A stretch of 15,324 nucleotides of DNA from DASUZD01 sp036377055 (GTDB lineage Bacteria > Actinomycetota > Thermoleophilia > Gaiellales > Gaiellaceae): positions 1-15,324 of the forward strand of contig DASUZD010000342.1 in assembly GCA_036377055.1 (NCBI GenBank), read 5' to 3'. The translations under genes and the position numbers were made by a program. This document shows positions 1 through 6,582 of the stretch, one piece after another. Positions within the stretch are counted from its first letter, which is position 1, and each line of letters opens with the position of its first letter. Under the pieces are notes generated by a model, which ran no database searches, had not been told where the DNA came from, and worked only from the letters and a program-made list of their open reading frames with translations.

Positions 1-381
1 GAAAGCGAGCTCCTCCGGGCGCTTGCCGCGAATGTCGCTGCCGAGGAAGTGGACGACGGAGCGGCGGCCGGCGGCGCGGAGGAGGCGGAACTGGAGCGAG
101 CGCGGCACGAGCGTAAGGCCGAAGTAGAAGTGGAACACGTCAGTTCGGGGCAGGAGCCGCGCAAAGGCGCGCCACTGGGCCAGCTGGCGGCGCGCGAGCC
201 CGCCGGCGCGCTCGAGCGACCAGTCGGCTTCGGGGTGGAGGCGGTAGCGCTCGAAGACGACGAGCCGCGCGTCGACGCCCTTCCGGCGTTGCGCCAGGAC
301 GTTCTGCCAAGGGATGCCGGCGGTGTTGACGGGGCAGTGAGTGACCCGCAGCGCCCGTGGCCGCTCAGAACCGTTGGGCAC
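1..381 (-). CDS. Glycosyltransferase, N-terminal part (runs off the window)
   Basis: Only the first 127 residues are present; the frame is open to the window edge. The start is GTG at 381-379: an in-frame TGA lies three codons upstream (388-386), so no longer start exists, and GGGAG lies about 11 nt before it. The start of the protein reads THCPVNTAGIPWQN, then a KGVDARLVVF strand (about 34-43) and VVHFLGSDIRG (about 109-119). The asparagine-glycine-x-proline opening and the GSDIR loop after a beta strand are typical of the N-terminal Rossmann half of GT-B fold (GT4-like) glycosyltransferases, which transfer a sugar from a nucleotide donor on the cytoplasmic face. The donor-binding half is missing, so the sugar cannot be guessed. 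It lies downstream of the ATP-grasp operon with a 156-bp gap and may be its last gene or a separate unit. Confidence 0.72.
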   Translation of the reverse strand, partial: MPNGSERPRALRVTHCPVNTAGIPWQNVLAQRRKGVDARLVVFERYRLHPEADWSLERAGGLARRQLAQWRAFARLLPRTDVFHFYFGLTLVPRSLQFRLLRAAGRRSVVHFLGSDIRGKRPEELAF

Positions 382-537
382 GAAGAGTCACGCTCCCGGC
401 ACCCGCGAGGGAGTCCCAGCGCGCTACCGTCGATCTCACCCCCAGGGTGGGTGGGGGGGTGTGGGTGGGTCCCGCCGCGGGCCTCCGAACGCGACCAGCG
501 CGACCGGCCGGCGCTGCGCGCGATTCGCAGCGGCCGC
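382..537. other. Intergenic gap with a G-quadruplex-type tract
   Basis: No gene is seen on either strand. The plus strand carries five runs of three or more G between 445 and 469, separated by 1-3 nt. A short CACCC/GGGTG inverted match sits at its edge (about 437-449). No convincing -10 box precedes the glycosyltransferase start on the minus strand. Confidence 0.6.
445..469 (+). other. Putative G-quadruplex motif
   Basis: G runs lie at 445-447, 449-451, 453-459, 463-465 and 467-469, with loops of 1 to 3 nt. This fits the usual G3+N1-7 rule with short loops, which are the most stable. The flanking genes are read from the other strand, so the G-rich strand is the transcription template and the mRNA is C-rich here. 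A role in slowing polymerase or ending transcription of the upstream operon is possible but unproven. Confidence 0.55.
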
Positions 538-1566
538 TCACAGCGCGTCCCACTCGACCTGGTCGAAGTAGCGCAGCGCCGTCCGCCCGGGGCGCACGCG
601 CGACCGCAGCGCCGCGAGCTCCTCGCCGGAAACATCGCCGAGCGCACGCTTCACGCCCAGGTACGGGATGTTCAGGTCCTCCTGGTATACGATCGTCGAG
701 ATCCGCGGGTTGATCTCGATCACCTGCTCGCCGACGAGCTGGATGTTGAAGAAATGCTCGATCTCGAGCTCGGAAACGAGCCGGTCGGCGATCGCCATCA
801 GCTCCGGGTCGTCGAGCGTGACGAAGTACATCGCGAGCCCCGCGCGCATCGACTCGCGCGTCTTCGGGTGGCCGAGCACGATGCGCCTCCCGTCCGCGAT
901 CCCGTCGATCGTGCGCTCACCGCCCACTGCCAGCTCCATCACCAGCAGGTCCGGCCCGCCCTCGTCCGGAAGCAGCTCGACCGCCTCCTCCAGGCGCATC
1001 GCCACCGAGCCCGGCCGCTCGTGCAGCAGCTGATGCGCGCGGTCGACCGACGGGTCGAGGATCCGGAACCCGCGCGATCCCGACGAGAACACCGGCTTGA
1101 AGCACACCGGCCGCTCCGGATAACCGAGCTCGCGCGCCGCGCGCTCGACGCCGGACGCCCCCCGCACGCGGCGGAAGTCGGGACCGGGAAGCCCGAGGCG
1201 TTTCAACAGCGCATACGTCTCGGCCTTGTCGTTGCAGCGCCAGATCGTCTCCGGCGACGAGACGAGCACCGGCACGGGAAACTGCTCGCGCGCCTCCGCG
1301 AGCCCGGCGAGGTCGAACGACGACTGCGGCAAAACGGCGTCGACGCCCTCGCGCTCGCACACGTCGAGCACAGCCTCGGCGAAACCAGGATCCGACCCAG
1401 GCGGCACCAGGTGGAACTCGTCGCAGAGGTGCTTGCCGATGGCGCGCTCGGACATGTCCGTCCCGACCAGCCGAACCGCGCGCTCGCCGTTCTCGCGCAG
1501 CGCGCGAAGGAGCGCGGCGGTCCCGGGCGCGCCCGACGCGGACACGAGCACGGTGACGGGTCTCAC
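538..1566 (-). CDS. ATP-grasp domain carboxylate ligase-like protein (ATP-grasp A)
   Basis: 342 residues. Proteins of this family activate a carboxylate as an acyl phosphate with ATP and join it to an amine or thiol; the substrate here is unknown. The N-terminal part (about 1-110) is a Rossmann-like preATP-grasp domain opening VTVLVSASGAPGT. The ATP-grasp core follows, with the ATP-binding lysine in VCFKPVFSSGSRG (K157) and the metal-binding block IEINPRIST (E284, N286, R288). Layout and length resemble the carbamoyl-phosphate-synthase-like/PylC-like ATP-grasp proteins found in surface polysaccharide loci. The GTG start (1566-1564) overlaps the TGA of the deacetylase-like gene in a GTGA junction, which argues for translational coupling and fixes the start. 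It is only distantly like ATP-grasp B and C, so it probably acts on another substrate. Confidence 0.85.
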   Translation of the reverse strand: MRPVTVLVSASGAPGTAALLRALRENGERAVRLVGTDMSERAIGKHLCDEFHLVPPGSDPGFAEAVLDVCEREGVDAVLPQSSFDLAGLAEAREQFPVPVLVSSPETIWRCNDKAETYALLKRLGLPGPDFRRVRGASGVERAARELGYPERPVCFKPVFSSGSRGFRILDPSVDRAHQLLHERPGSVAMRLEEAVELLPDEGGPDLLVMELAVGGERTIDGIADGRRIVLGHPKTRESMRAGLAMYFVTLDDPELMAIADRLVSELEIEHFFNIQLVGEQVIEINPRISTIVYQEDLNIPYLGVKRALGDVSGEELAALRSRVRPGRTALRYFDQVEWDAL

Positions 1567-2207
1567 GACAGGTCGATCCGATCCTCGGCCAGCTGCGCGA
1601 GGGCCACCTCACGCCGAGCCTCGAGCATCGAGAGCATCGTCTCGCGCATCGTCGTGCCGGGATAGACCCAGATCTCCGGGTGCGTGAGGAGCTGGAGCCA
1701 CTCGAGCTCGCCCGCAGCGAGCGCCTCGTGCGGACAGCCGGACCGCCAGCGCTGGTTCGAGTCCGACCGGTAGTGGTCGGGCGAGAAGAACCGCGGCTCC
1801 ATCGCGTTGACAGCTCCGGGGATCGGCGAGCTCATGTACTCGGGGTCGGGGTTGTGCCATGCGACGACCGGGTCGAAGCGCTCGTCGAGCTCGGCGCGTG
1901 GATAGACGGCGTGCAGCCCGACCGCGTGCCCGAGCGCTCGCAGCGCCGCGAGCGTCGCCTCGCCCGCCGGCGACGCGAGGTTGTAGAAGACGCTCCCCTG
2001 CATCAGGAAGTAGGTCGCCCGGACGCCCGCGTCCCCCTCCAGCTCGGCCAGCTCGACCGCCGCCTCGAGCGAGAGGTCGACGTCGTGCCGGAGGATCAGG
2101 TCGCCGGGCTCCGGGTCGTGCGAGAAATCCGTGAACCGATAGCCGCCGGTTCGCGCGGCAGCAAGCAGCTCCCGGTAGTGGTCGAGGTCGAACGCGCAGC
2201 CGTTCAC
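1563..2207 (-). CDS. Polysaccharide deacetylase-like (CE4/NodB fold) protein
   Basis: 214 residues, no signal peptide, so probably cytoplasmic. The opening of the barrel, DLILRHDVDLSLEAA (RHDVD at 40-44), followed by a strand ATYFLM (64-69) and GHAVGLHAVYP (93-103), matches the divergent CE4 branch in which the NodB motif TFDDG is replaced by RHDVD and the HxxxH motif by GLHA. Later conserved-looking blocks are AWHNPDPE (H118), SDSNQRW (148-154) and LLTHPEIW (H176), which could supply remaining metal or catalytic ligands. CE4 enzymes remove N- or O-acyl groups from sugars with a divalent metal; proteins of this branch (WbmS-like) are known from O-antigen loci. The GTG start at 2207-2205 overlaps the stop of ATP-grasp B, and its own TGA overlaps the GTG of ATP-grasp A. 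The fold assignment is fairly sure; actual deacetylase activity is inferred. Confidence 0.78.
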   Translation of the reverse strand: MNGCAFDLDHYRELLAAARTGGYRFTDFSHDPEPGDLILRHDVDLSLEAAVELAELEGDAGVRATYFLMQGSVFYNLASPAGEATLAALRALGHAVGLHAVYPRAELDERFDPVVAWHNPDPEYMSSPIPGAVNAMEPRFFSPDHYRSDSNQRWRSGCPHEALAAGELEWLQLLTHPEIWVYPGTTMRETMLSMLEARREVALAQLAEDRIDLS

Positions 2208-3409
2208 TCGACCTCCACGTCGAGCAGGCGCGCCGCAGCCTCGGCGCGCTCGAGCGCCTCGAGGTTCGTGTCGGCGAGCGCGATCACGTACCCGCGCCGG
2301 TCGCCGTCGACCTGCACTGGCCGGATCGTCTCGCCGACCGTGAGGTAGGTGTCCGCCTGCACGACGCCGGGGAAGGCGAGGAGCTTGTCGAGCGACCCGA
2401 CGCTTCGAACCTTTCCCGTCGGCAGCGGGCCCGGCTCGGCGGTGAAGAAGCGGATCGCGAGCGGCTGCTGGACGCGCGGCGCGACGAGCTCGTCCGGCAC
2501 GTCTTCTCCGAAGGCCTGGAGCAGCGCGACGTGGACGAGGTCGACCCCGACGCCGTAGCGAGGCACCTCGACCATCTGGCCGCCCGGGATCCGCGCGGCG
2601 ACCTCGACGATCCGGACGGCCGAGCCGCTGACGAGCAGCTGGGGGTACGCGATCCCGTTCCGCATGCCGAGCGCGTCGACCGCCGCGACCGCCACGCGCT
2701 CGACCTCGGCGAGGACGTCGCCGAACAGCGTCGACGGGTAGAGGTGCGCGAGCGCCACGCCGAAGCCGACCCCATCGGGCCGTAGCCGGTCCGAGGCCGT
2801 GACCAGCCGCGCCTCGCCGCCCCGCGCCACGAGCAGCGTGTTCACCTCGAGGCCGTCGTGGTAGGTCTCGACGATCGCCTCGTGCGTCGGCGACGCGGCG
2901 AGCGTCGCGTGCAGATGCGCCTCGAGGTCGCCTTCGGAACGGAGGAGGAAGACGCCGCGCTGTCCGGCCGAGTCGGCCGGCTTGAGCACCGCTGGATAGC
3001 CGGTCGTGTGCGCCGCGGCGCGCGCCTCGTGCAAGGTGCGCGCCGCCGCGAACTGCGGCTGCGGGACGCCGTGCTCGGCGAGGCGGCGGCGCATCGCGAC
3101 CTTGTGCACCATCGCGTGCGCGGTCTCCGAGCCGATCCCCGGCAGGGCCAGCCGCTCGGCGACAGCTGCGACGACCGGGACGGCGCGGTCGGAGGCGAAG
3201 GTCATCACTCCGTCGACTGCGCGGCCCCGCCCGATCTCAGCCAGCGCGTCGACGTCCGCGAAGTCGACGACCTCGGCCACGTCCGCGTCGGCCAATCCGG
3301 GCGCGTCGGCGCGGCGGTCGACCGCGACCACGCCTGCGCCGAGCTCGCGCACCCGCGCGATCGCACGCCGCTGGTGCCGGCCCGCGCCGACGAAGAGGAC
3401 GGTCTTCAC
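2204..3409 (-). CDS. ATP-grasp carboxylate-amine ligase-like protein (ATP-grasp B)
   Basis: 401 residues. The N-terminal Rossmann-like domain begins MKTVLFVGAGRHQ, with FVGAG at 6-10. The ATP-grasp core carries YPAVLKPADSAGQRG (K143, glycine-rich loop 149-152), an adenine/hinge-like stretch AIVETYHDGLEVN (178-190), and the Mg-binding block VEVAARIPGG (E269, R273). The C-terminal region (about 310-401) resembles the small domain of ATP-grasp amino-acid ligases (BacD/PurK-like families). Such enzymes make amide or peptide bonds from a carboxylate, ATP and an amine; the substrates are unknown. The GTG start at 3409-3407 overlaps the TGA of the SSI-like gene. Shared blocks with ATP-grasp C (GQRGxxLxRS, FGVALAHxxP, VExAAR) show the two are paralogues although they lie on opposite strands about 8 kb apart. 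Confidence 0.87.
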   Translation of the reverse strand: MKTVLFVGAGRHQRRAIARVRELGAGVVAVDRRADAPGLADADVAEVVDFADVDALAEIGRGRAVDGVMTFASDRAVPVVAAVAERLALPGIGSETAHAMVHKVAMRRRLAEHGVPQPQFAAARTLHEARAAAHTTGYPAVLKPADSAGQRGVFLLRSEGDLEAHLHATLAASPTHEAIVETYHDGLEVNTLLVARGGEARLVTASDRLRPDGVGFGVALAHLYPSTLFGDVLAEVERVAVAAVDALGMRNGIAYPQLLVSGSAVRIVEVAARIPGGQMVEVPRYGVGVDLVHVALLQAFGEDVPDELVAPRVQQPLAIRFFTAEPGPLPTGKVRSVGSLDKLLAFPGVVQADTYLTVGETIRPVQVDGDRRGYVIALADTNLEALERAEAAARLLDVEVE

Positions 3410-3840
3410 CGCGCGCGATGCTGCTGAGGACTACCGAGCGGGAACAGGAACGCGACGCGGTCCCACCGGGCGATCTCGCACGCCGACCGGCGGTTGAACG
3501 TCGCCTGAACGCGGCGGGCTCGGTACACGCCTCGCACGCTCGCGATCTGCGGGCCGCCGTAGATCTGCGCGCAGACCACGTCTGTCGGGACAGGCGCGAA
3601 CGGATTTTGGATTCGGGCGAGGCGCTCGCATGCCGAGCCGGGATGCGGCAGCGTTCCCCCGGCGGGCCGGCAGCGAAGGGTGAACGCCCGCGTCGCCCCG
3701 CGCTTCCCCCTAGGCCAGACGCGAATCGTGAGGCTCGTTCGGCCGTGCACGCGCAGCGCCGGGCCGCTCCGATCCGGGGCCGACCCGGCGGCGAGGCCAG
3801 GCGTCGCAGCGAGCACGGCGAGGGCGGCGGCGAAGCGCAT
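3406..3840 (-). CDS. Secreted subtilisin-inhibitor-like (SSI family) protein
   Basis: 144 residues. It starts with a signal peptide, MRFAAALAVLAATPGLAAGS, with cleavage likely near residue 19-22. The mature part has LTIRVWPRGK, FTLRCRPAGGTLPHPGSAC and VVCAQIYGGPQIASVRG, then CEIARWDRVAFLF near the end. The four cysteines C57, C71, C90 and C121 match the two disulfides of the Streptomyces subtilisin inhibitor family, which block serine proteases outside the cell. By alignment of the third cysteine, the P1 residue (Cys+2) would be Gln92. The frame is open further upstream to 4149, but the signal peptide and the -10 box TACCTT ending 7 nt before this ATG make 3840 the start, probably on a leaderless mRNA. 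It is the first gene of the operon and overlaps ATP-grasp B by 4 bp, although no obvious functional link is known. Confidence 0.85.
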   Translation of the reverse strand: MRFAAALAVLAATPGLAAGSAPDRSGPALRVHGRTSLTIRVWPRGKRGATRAFTLRCRPAGGTLPHPGSACERLARIQNPFAPVPTDVVCAQIYGGPQIASVRGVYRARRVQATFNRRSACEIARWDRVAFLFPLGSPQQHRAR

Positions 3841-3847
3841 GTCGCGG

Positions 3848-3853
3848 AAGGTA
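3848..3853 (-). promoter_or_regulatory. Leaderless -10 box for the SSI-like operon
   Basis: On the minus strand the sequence reads TACCTT, then seven bases CCGCGAC, then ATG. A -10 box 7 nt before the start codon places the transcription start on the ATG. There is no Shine-Dalgarno sequence here, which agrees. No clear -35 box is seen. Confidence 0.5.
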
Positions 3854-3882
3854 GCTGAGCGCCGTAAAGCTCCTGCTAAGGA

Positions 3883-3898
3883 CGGGAAAGCTTTTCCG
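3883..3898. promoter_or_regulatory. Palindrome in the divergent promoter region
   Basis: CGGGAAAGCTTTTCCG is a 16-bp inverted repeat with one G/T mismatch, centred between the divergent SSI-like and SDR genes. It sits just upstream of the -10 box of the SDR gene, a natural place for an operator serving one or both directions. The binding protein is unknown. Confidence 0.4.
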
Positions 3899-3903
3899 GT
3901 CGT

Positions 3904-3909
3904 TAGACT
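3904..3909 (+). promoter_or_regulatory. Leaderless -10 box for the SDR-DegT operon
   Basis: TAGACT lies six bases before the GTG start at 3916, with no Shine-Dalgarno sequence between. This supports a leaderless transcript and the choice of GTG 3916. No good -35 match is visible. Confidence 0.5.
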
Positions 3910-3915
3910 CGCCGC

Positions 3916-4887
3916 GTGGCGCTGAGCGGCAAGCGGATCTTCGTCACCGGCGGCGCCGGCTTCATCGCGACGACGCTCGCGCGCAGGCTCGTCGACGAGA
4001 ACGAGGTCGTCGCGCTCGACAACCTCCACCGCGACGCGGTCACGGGAACGGACCTGCTCGAGCACCCGCGCTTCACTCTGCACCAGGGCGACGTGCTCGA
4101 CGCGGAGCTCGTGAAGGAGCTCGCTGCGGGCGCGACCCACGTCGTCCACTGCGCGGCGATCGCAGGCGTCGACACCGTCCGCGAGAGCCCAGTCCGCACG
4201 ATGCGCGTGAACCTAATCGGGACCTACAACGCGCTCGAGGCTGGCCTCGCGACGCAGGACACCGTCGAGCGGTTCCTCGACTTCTCGACGAGCGAGGTCT
4301 TCGGCCGCCATGCATTCGACGTGCGCGAGGGCCAGGTCTCGACGATCGGCTCGGTCGGCGAGGCGCGCTGGACGTACGCGGTCTCCAAGCTCGCGGGCGA
4401 GCACATGGCGCACGCGTACCACGAGGAACTCGGGCTGCCGGCGGTGACCGTGCACCCGTTCAACGTCTATGGGCCGGGCCAGATCGGCGGCGGCGCGATC
4501 CGCGCGTTCATCGAGGCCGCGCTCGCGGGACGCGACCTGGTCGTCCACGGCAACGGCTCGCAGATCCGCGCGTGGTGCTACGTCGACGACATGGTCGACG
4601 CGGCCCTCCTCTGCCTGGATCGGCCCGACGCCGTCGGCCACAGCTTCAACGTCGGCAACCCGCGGTCGGCGGTGAACGTCTACGACCTCGCGCAGCGCGT
4701 CAAGCGGCTGACCGCCTGCCCCGGCGAGATCGTGTTCCAGCCGCTCCACTACGAGGACGTCGAGCTGCGCGTGCCGAACGTCGAGAAGGCCCGCGAGATC
4801 CTCGGCTTCGAAGCGCGCGTCGAGCTCGACGAGGGCCTCGCGCGGACGATCGCGTGGTACAGGGCGCGCCAACCCGCACTGGCTTGA
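3916..4887 (+). CDS. NAD-dependent epimerase/dehydratase (extended SDR), sugar-nucleotide enzyme
   Basis: 323 residues, cytoplasmic. The NAD(P) site is TGGAGFI (11-17), giving a classical extended-SDR Rossmann fold. The active site shows FSTSEVFG (T125, S126, E127) and YAVSK (Y154, K158), the Thr/Tyr/Lys set with a glutamate in the place used as base by 4,6-dehydratases. The C-terminal half has PFNVYGPGQ, GNGSQIRAWCYVDD and FNVGNP, the usual substrate-domain blocks of sugar-nucleotide enzymes. Likely reactions are 4,6-dehydration or epimerisation of an NDP-sugar (GDP-mannose dehydratase, UDP-glucuronate or UDP-GlcNAc enzymes are all possible); the exact substrate cannot be read off. It overlaps the DegT aminotransferase by TTGA, a pairing that commonly makes an NDP-amino sugar through a keto intermediate. 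Confidence 0.88.
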   Translation: MALSGKRIFVTGGAGFIATTLARRLVDENEVVALDNLHRDAVTGTDLLEHPRFTLHQGDVLDAELVKELAAGATHVVHCAAIAGVDTVRESPVRTMRVNLIGTYNALEAGLATQDTVERFLDFSTSEVFGRHAFDVREGQVSTIGSVGEARWTYAVSKLAGEHMAHAYHEELGLPAVTVHPFNVYGPGQIGGGAIRAFIEAALAGRDLVVHGNGSQIRAWCYVDDMVDAALLCLDRPDAVGHSFNVGNPRSAVNVYDLAQRVKRLTACPGEIVFQPLHYEDVELRVPNVEKAREILGFEARVELDEGLARTIAWYRARQPALA

Positions 4888-5954
4888 TCCGCCTGGCCTG
4901 GCCCGACGTCGGCGCCGAGGAGGCAGCCGCGGTCGCCGAGGTGCTCGAGAGCGGGCGTCTCACGATGGGGCCGAAGGTCGCGGAGTTCGAGGCGGGGCTC
5001 GCGGCCGCCTGCGGCGTCGCGCACGCGGTCGCGGTCTCGTCGGGGACGGCGGCGCTCCACCTCGCCGTCGTCGCGCTCGGCGTCGGGCCTGGCGACGAGG
5101 TGCTCGTGCCGGCGTACACGTTCCCGGCGACGGCGAACGTCGTCGCGCAGGTCGGCGCGCGGCCGGTGCTCGTCGACGTCGACCCCGCGACGATGAACAT
5201 CGATCCCGCGAAGGCGGGCGAGGCCGTGACGCCGCGGACGAAGGCCGTGCTCGCCGTCCACCTCTTCGGCCGGCCGCTCGACTGGGAGGCGCTCGCCGCC
5301 GCGCTGCCGCCGGAGGTTCGGCTGCTCGAGGACGCGGCTGGGGCGCTCGGTGCCTGCCGGCGTGGGCGGCCGTGCGGCGGGCTCGGGGAGCTCGGCTGCC
5401 TCTCGTTCCATCCACGCAAGATCGTCACGACCGGCGAGGGCGGCGCCGTCACCACGAACCACCCGGAGATCGCCGACTCGATCCGACGCCTGCGGCACCA
5501 CGGGATCGAGCCGCACGGCGACTTCGAGATCTCGACGCCCGGCCTGAACTACCGTTTGCCGGACATCCTCTGCGCGGTCGGGATCCCGCAGCTCCGCCGG
5601 CTCGAGCAGCTGCTGCGCGCGCGGGAGCGGCTGGCGGCGGCCTACGCGGAGCGCCTCGAGGGTCTGGTCGGGCTGCCATCGGCCGACGAGGGCGACCGTC
5701 ATGGCTGGCAGGCCTACGTCGTGCGAACCGATCGGCGCGACGAGGCACTGGAGGCGCTGCGCGCGGCGGGGATCGAGGCGCAGGTCGGAACGTATGCGCT
5801 CCACCGCCTGCGCGCATACGCCGACCAGGGACCCTTCCCCGGCGCCGACGAGGCGTACGAGCGCGCGCTCGCGTTGCCGTTCCACACGCGGTTGACGGAG
5901 CCGGAGCTCGACCGCGTCGCCGAGGTACTTGACAAGGTAGTAAGTAAGCAGTAA
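4884..5954 (+). CDS. DegT/DnrJ/EryC1/StrS family PLP aminotransferase (first copy)
   Basis: 356 residues from a TTG start that overlaps the SDR stop (TTGA, 4884-4887). A GTG at 4854 would add ten residues and is less likely, because homology begins only at IRLAWPDVG. Motifs run in family order: SGRLTMGPKVAEFE (about 23-36), the PLP phosphate-binding VSSGTAALHL (51-60), LEDAAGALGA with D150 for the PLP nitrogen, and LSFHPRKIVTTGEGG with the Schiff-base lysine K179. Family members transfer an amino group, usually from glutamate, to a 4-keto or 3-keto NDP-sugar. The residue after EDAA is Gly, where His or Gln is more common. Together with the upstream SDR it forms a likely two-gene NDP-amino-sugar module. 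Its last codons overlap the promoter and operator of the TetR gene. Confidence 0.9.
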   Translation: MIRLAWPDVGAEEAAAVAEVLESGRLTMGPKVAEFEAGLAAACGVAHAVAVSSGTAALHLAVVALGVGPGDEVLVPAYTFPATANVVAQVGARPVLVDVDPATMNIDPAKAGEAVTPRTKAVLAVHLFGRPLDWEALAAALPPEVRLLEDAAGALGACRRGRPCGGLGELGCLSFHPRKIVTTGEGGAVTTNHPEIADSIRRLRHHGIEPHGDFEISTPGLNYRLPDILCAVGIPQLRRLEQLLRARERLAAAYAERLEGLVGLPSADEGDRHGWQAYVVRTDRRDEALEALRAAGIEAQVGTYALHRLRAYADQGPFPGADEAYERALALPFHTRLTEPELDRVAEVLDKVVSKQ

Positions 5955-5957
5955 CTT
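5929..5957 (+). promoter_or_regulatory. Consensus-like promoter of the TetR gene
   Basis: TTGACA (5929-5934, a perfect -35) and TAACTT (5952-5957, -10) are separated by exactly 17 bp. The GTG start at 5965 follows the -10 by 7 nt, so the mRNA is probably leaderless. The -35 lies within the last codons of the aminotransferase, and the -10 begins with its TAA stop. Confidence 0.65.
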
Positions 5958-5960
5958 ACT
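5939..5960. promoter_or_regulatory. Putative TetR operator 1
   Basis: AGTAAGT (5939-5945) and ACTTACT (5954-5960) form a perfect 7-bp inverted repeat with an 8-bp spacer; the inner AGTAACTTACT (5950-5960) is itself a palindrome. It covers the -10 box and sits just before the TetR start, as expected for autorepression. A related site precedes the exporter. Confidence 0.6.
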
Positions 5961-5964
5961 CCGC

Positions 5965-6510
5965 GTGAACGCCGCCGTACGCATGACCGCCGCCGAGCGG
6001 AAGGACTCGATCCTCGACGCCGCGCTGGAGGAGTTCGCCGAGCGCGGGCTCGACGGCGCGTCGACCGAGGCGATCGCCGCCCGCGCCGGCATCTCGCAGC
6101 CGTACGTGTTCCGGCTCTTCGGCACGAAGAAGGAGCTCTTCAAGGCGTCGGTCGCGCGGTGCTTCCGCGAGACGCTCGAGACGTTCCAGCGCGCCGCCGA
6201 GGGAAAGCGCGGCGAGGAGGCGCTCGACGCGATGGGAAGGGCGTACGTCGACGAGCTGCTCCCCGATCGCGTCCGCCTTCGGGCGCAGATGCAGGCATAT
6301 GCCGCCTGCGACGACGCCGACGTCTGCGCCGTCGTGCGCGACGGCTACGGGGACCTCGTCACCTACGTCGAGCGCGTCACCGGGCTGCCGCCCGAGCAGA
6401 TCTCGAGCTTCTTCGCCACCGGCATGCTGCTGAACGTGATCGCGTCGATGGGGCTCGACCGCTCGCCCGAGCCGTGGGCCGAGCGGCTGATCGGCGGCTG
6501 CAAGGAGTGA
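5965..6510 (+). CDS. TetR/AcrR family transcriptional repressor
   Basis: 181 residues. The N-terminal helix ERKDSILDAALEEFAERG and the helix-turn-helix around 30-59 (STEAIAARAGIS, then QPYVFRLFGTKKELF) are the standard TetR DNA-binding domain. The rest (about 65-181) is a helical ligand-binding and dimerisation domain with no recognisable ligand. Start choice: GTG at 5965 fits a leaderless promoter; an ATG at 5983 would shorten it by six residues. It is followed after 72 bp by a DHA2-type exporter, and similar palindromes precede both genes. The likely role is repression of itself and the exporter, relieved when an exported compound binds. The ligand is unknown. Confidence 0.9.
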   Translation: MNAAVRMTAAERKDSILDAALEEFAERGLDGASTEAIAARAGISQPYVFRLFGTKKELFKASVARCFRETLETFQRAAEGKRGEEALDAMGRAYVDELLPDRVRLRAQMQAYAACDDADVCAVVRDGYGDLVTYVERVTGLPPEQISSFFATGMLLNVIASMGLDRSPEPWAERLIGGCKE

Positions 6511-6531
6511 CCCTCTCTTTTTTGCCGTGTT

Positions 6532-6549
6532 GGTAAGTAACTACTCACT
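6532..6549. promoter_or_regulatory. Putative TetR operator 2, upstream of the exporter
   Basis: GGTAAGTAACTACTCACT is an imperfect inverted repeat; its left half, GTAAGTAA, is identical to that of operator 1. The half-site spacing is shorter than in operator 1 (4 rather than 8 bp between the 7-bp arms), so the true dimer footprint may differ. A possible -10 (CACTAT, 6546-6551) overlaps it. Confidence 0.5.
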
Positions 6550-6566
6550 ATCGCTGATCGCTTCAG

Positions 6567-6576
6567 AGGAAAGGAA
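6567..6576 (+). promoter_or_regulatory. Ribosome binding site of the MFS exporter
   Basis: AGGAAAGGAA lies 6 nt before the ATG at 6583. It is one of the few strong Shine-Dalgarno sequences in the window and fixes the exporter start, in contrast with the leaderless neighbours. Confidence 0.7.
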
Positions 6577-6582
6577 CGCTCG

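Noticed and set aside
49..1665. 538-codon open frame on the plus strand
   Set aside because: Arg/Glu/Asp-rich low-complexity translation with no domain; it is the antisense shadow of the glycosyltransferase, ATP-grasp A and CE4-like genes, which have clear motifs.
3841..4149. N-terminal extension of the SSI-like protein
   Set aside because: The extension is antisense to the SDR gene. The true start has a signal peptide and a -10 box 7 nt upstream.
4749..6143. 464-codon open frame on the minus strand
   Set aside because: Shadow of the DegT aminotransferase and tetR genes; the translation lacks any family motif and is compositionally skewed.
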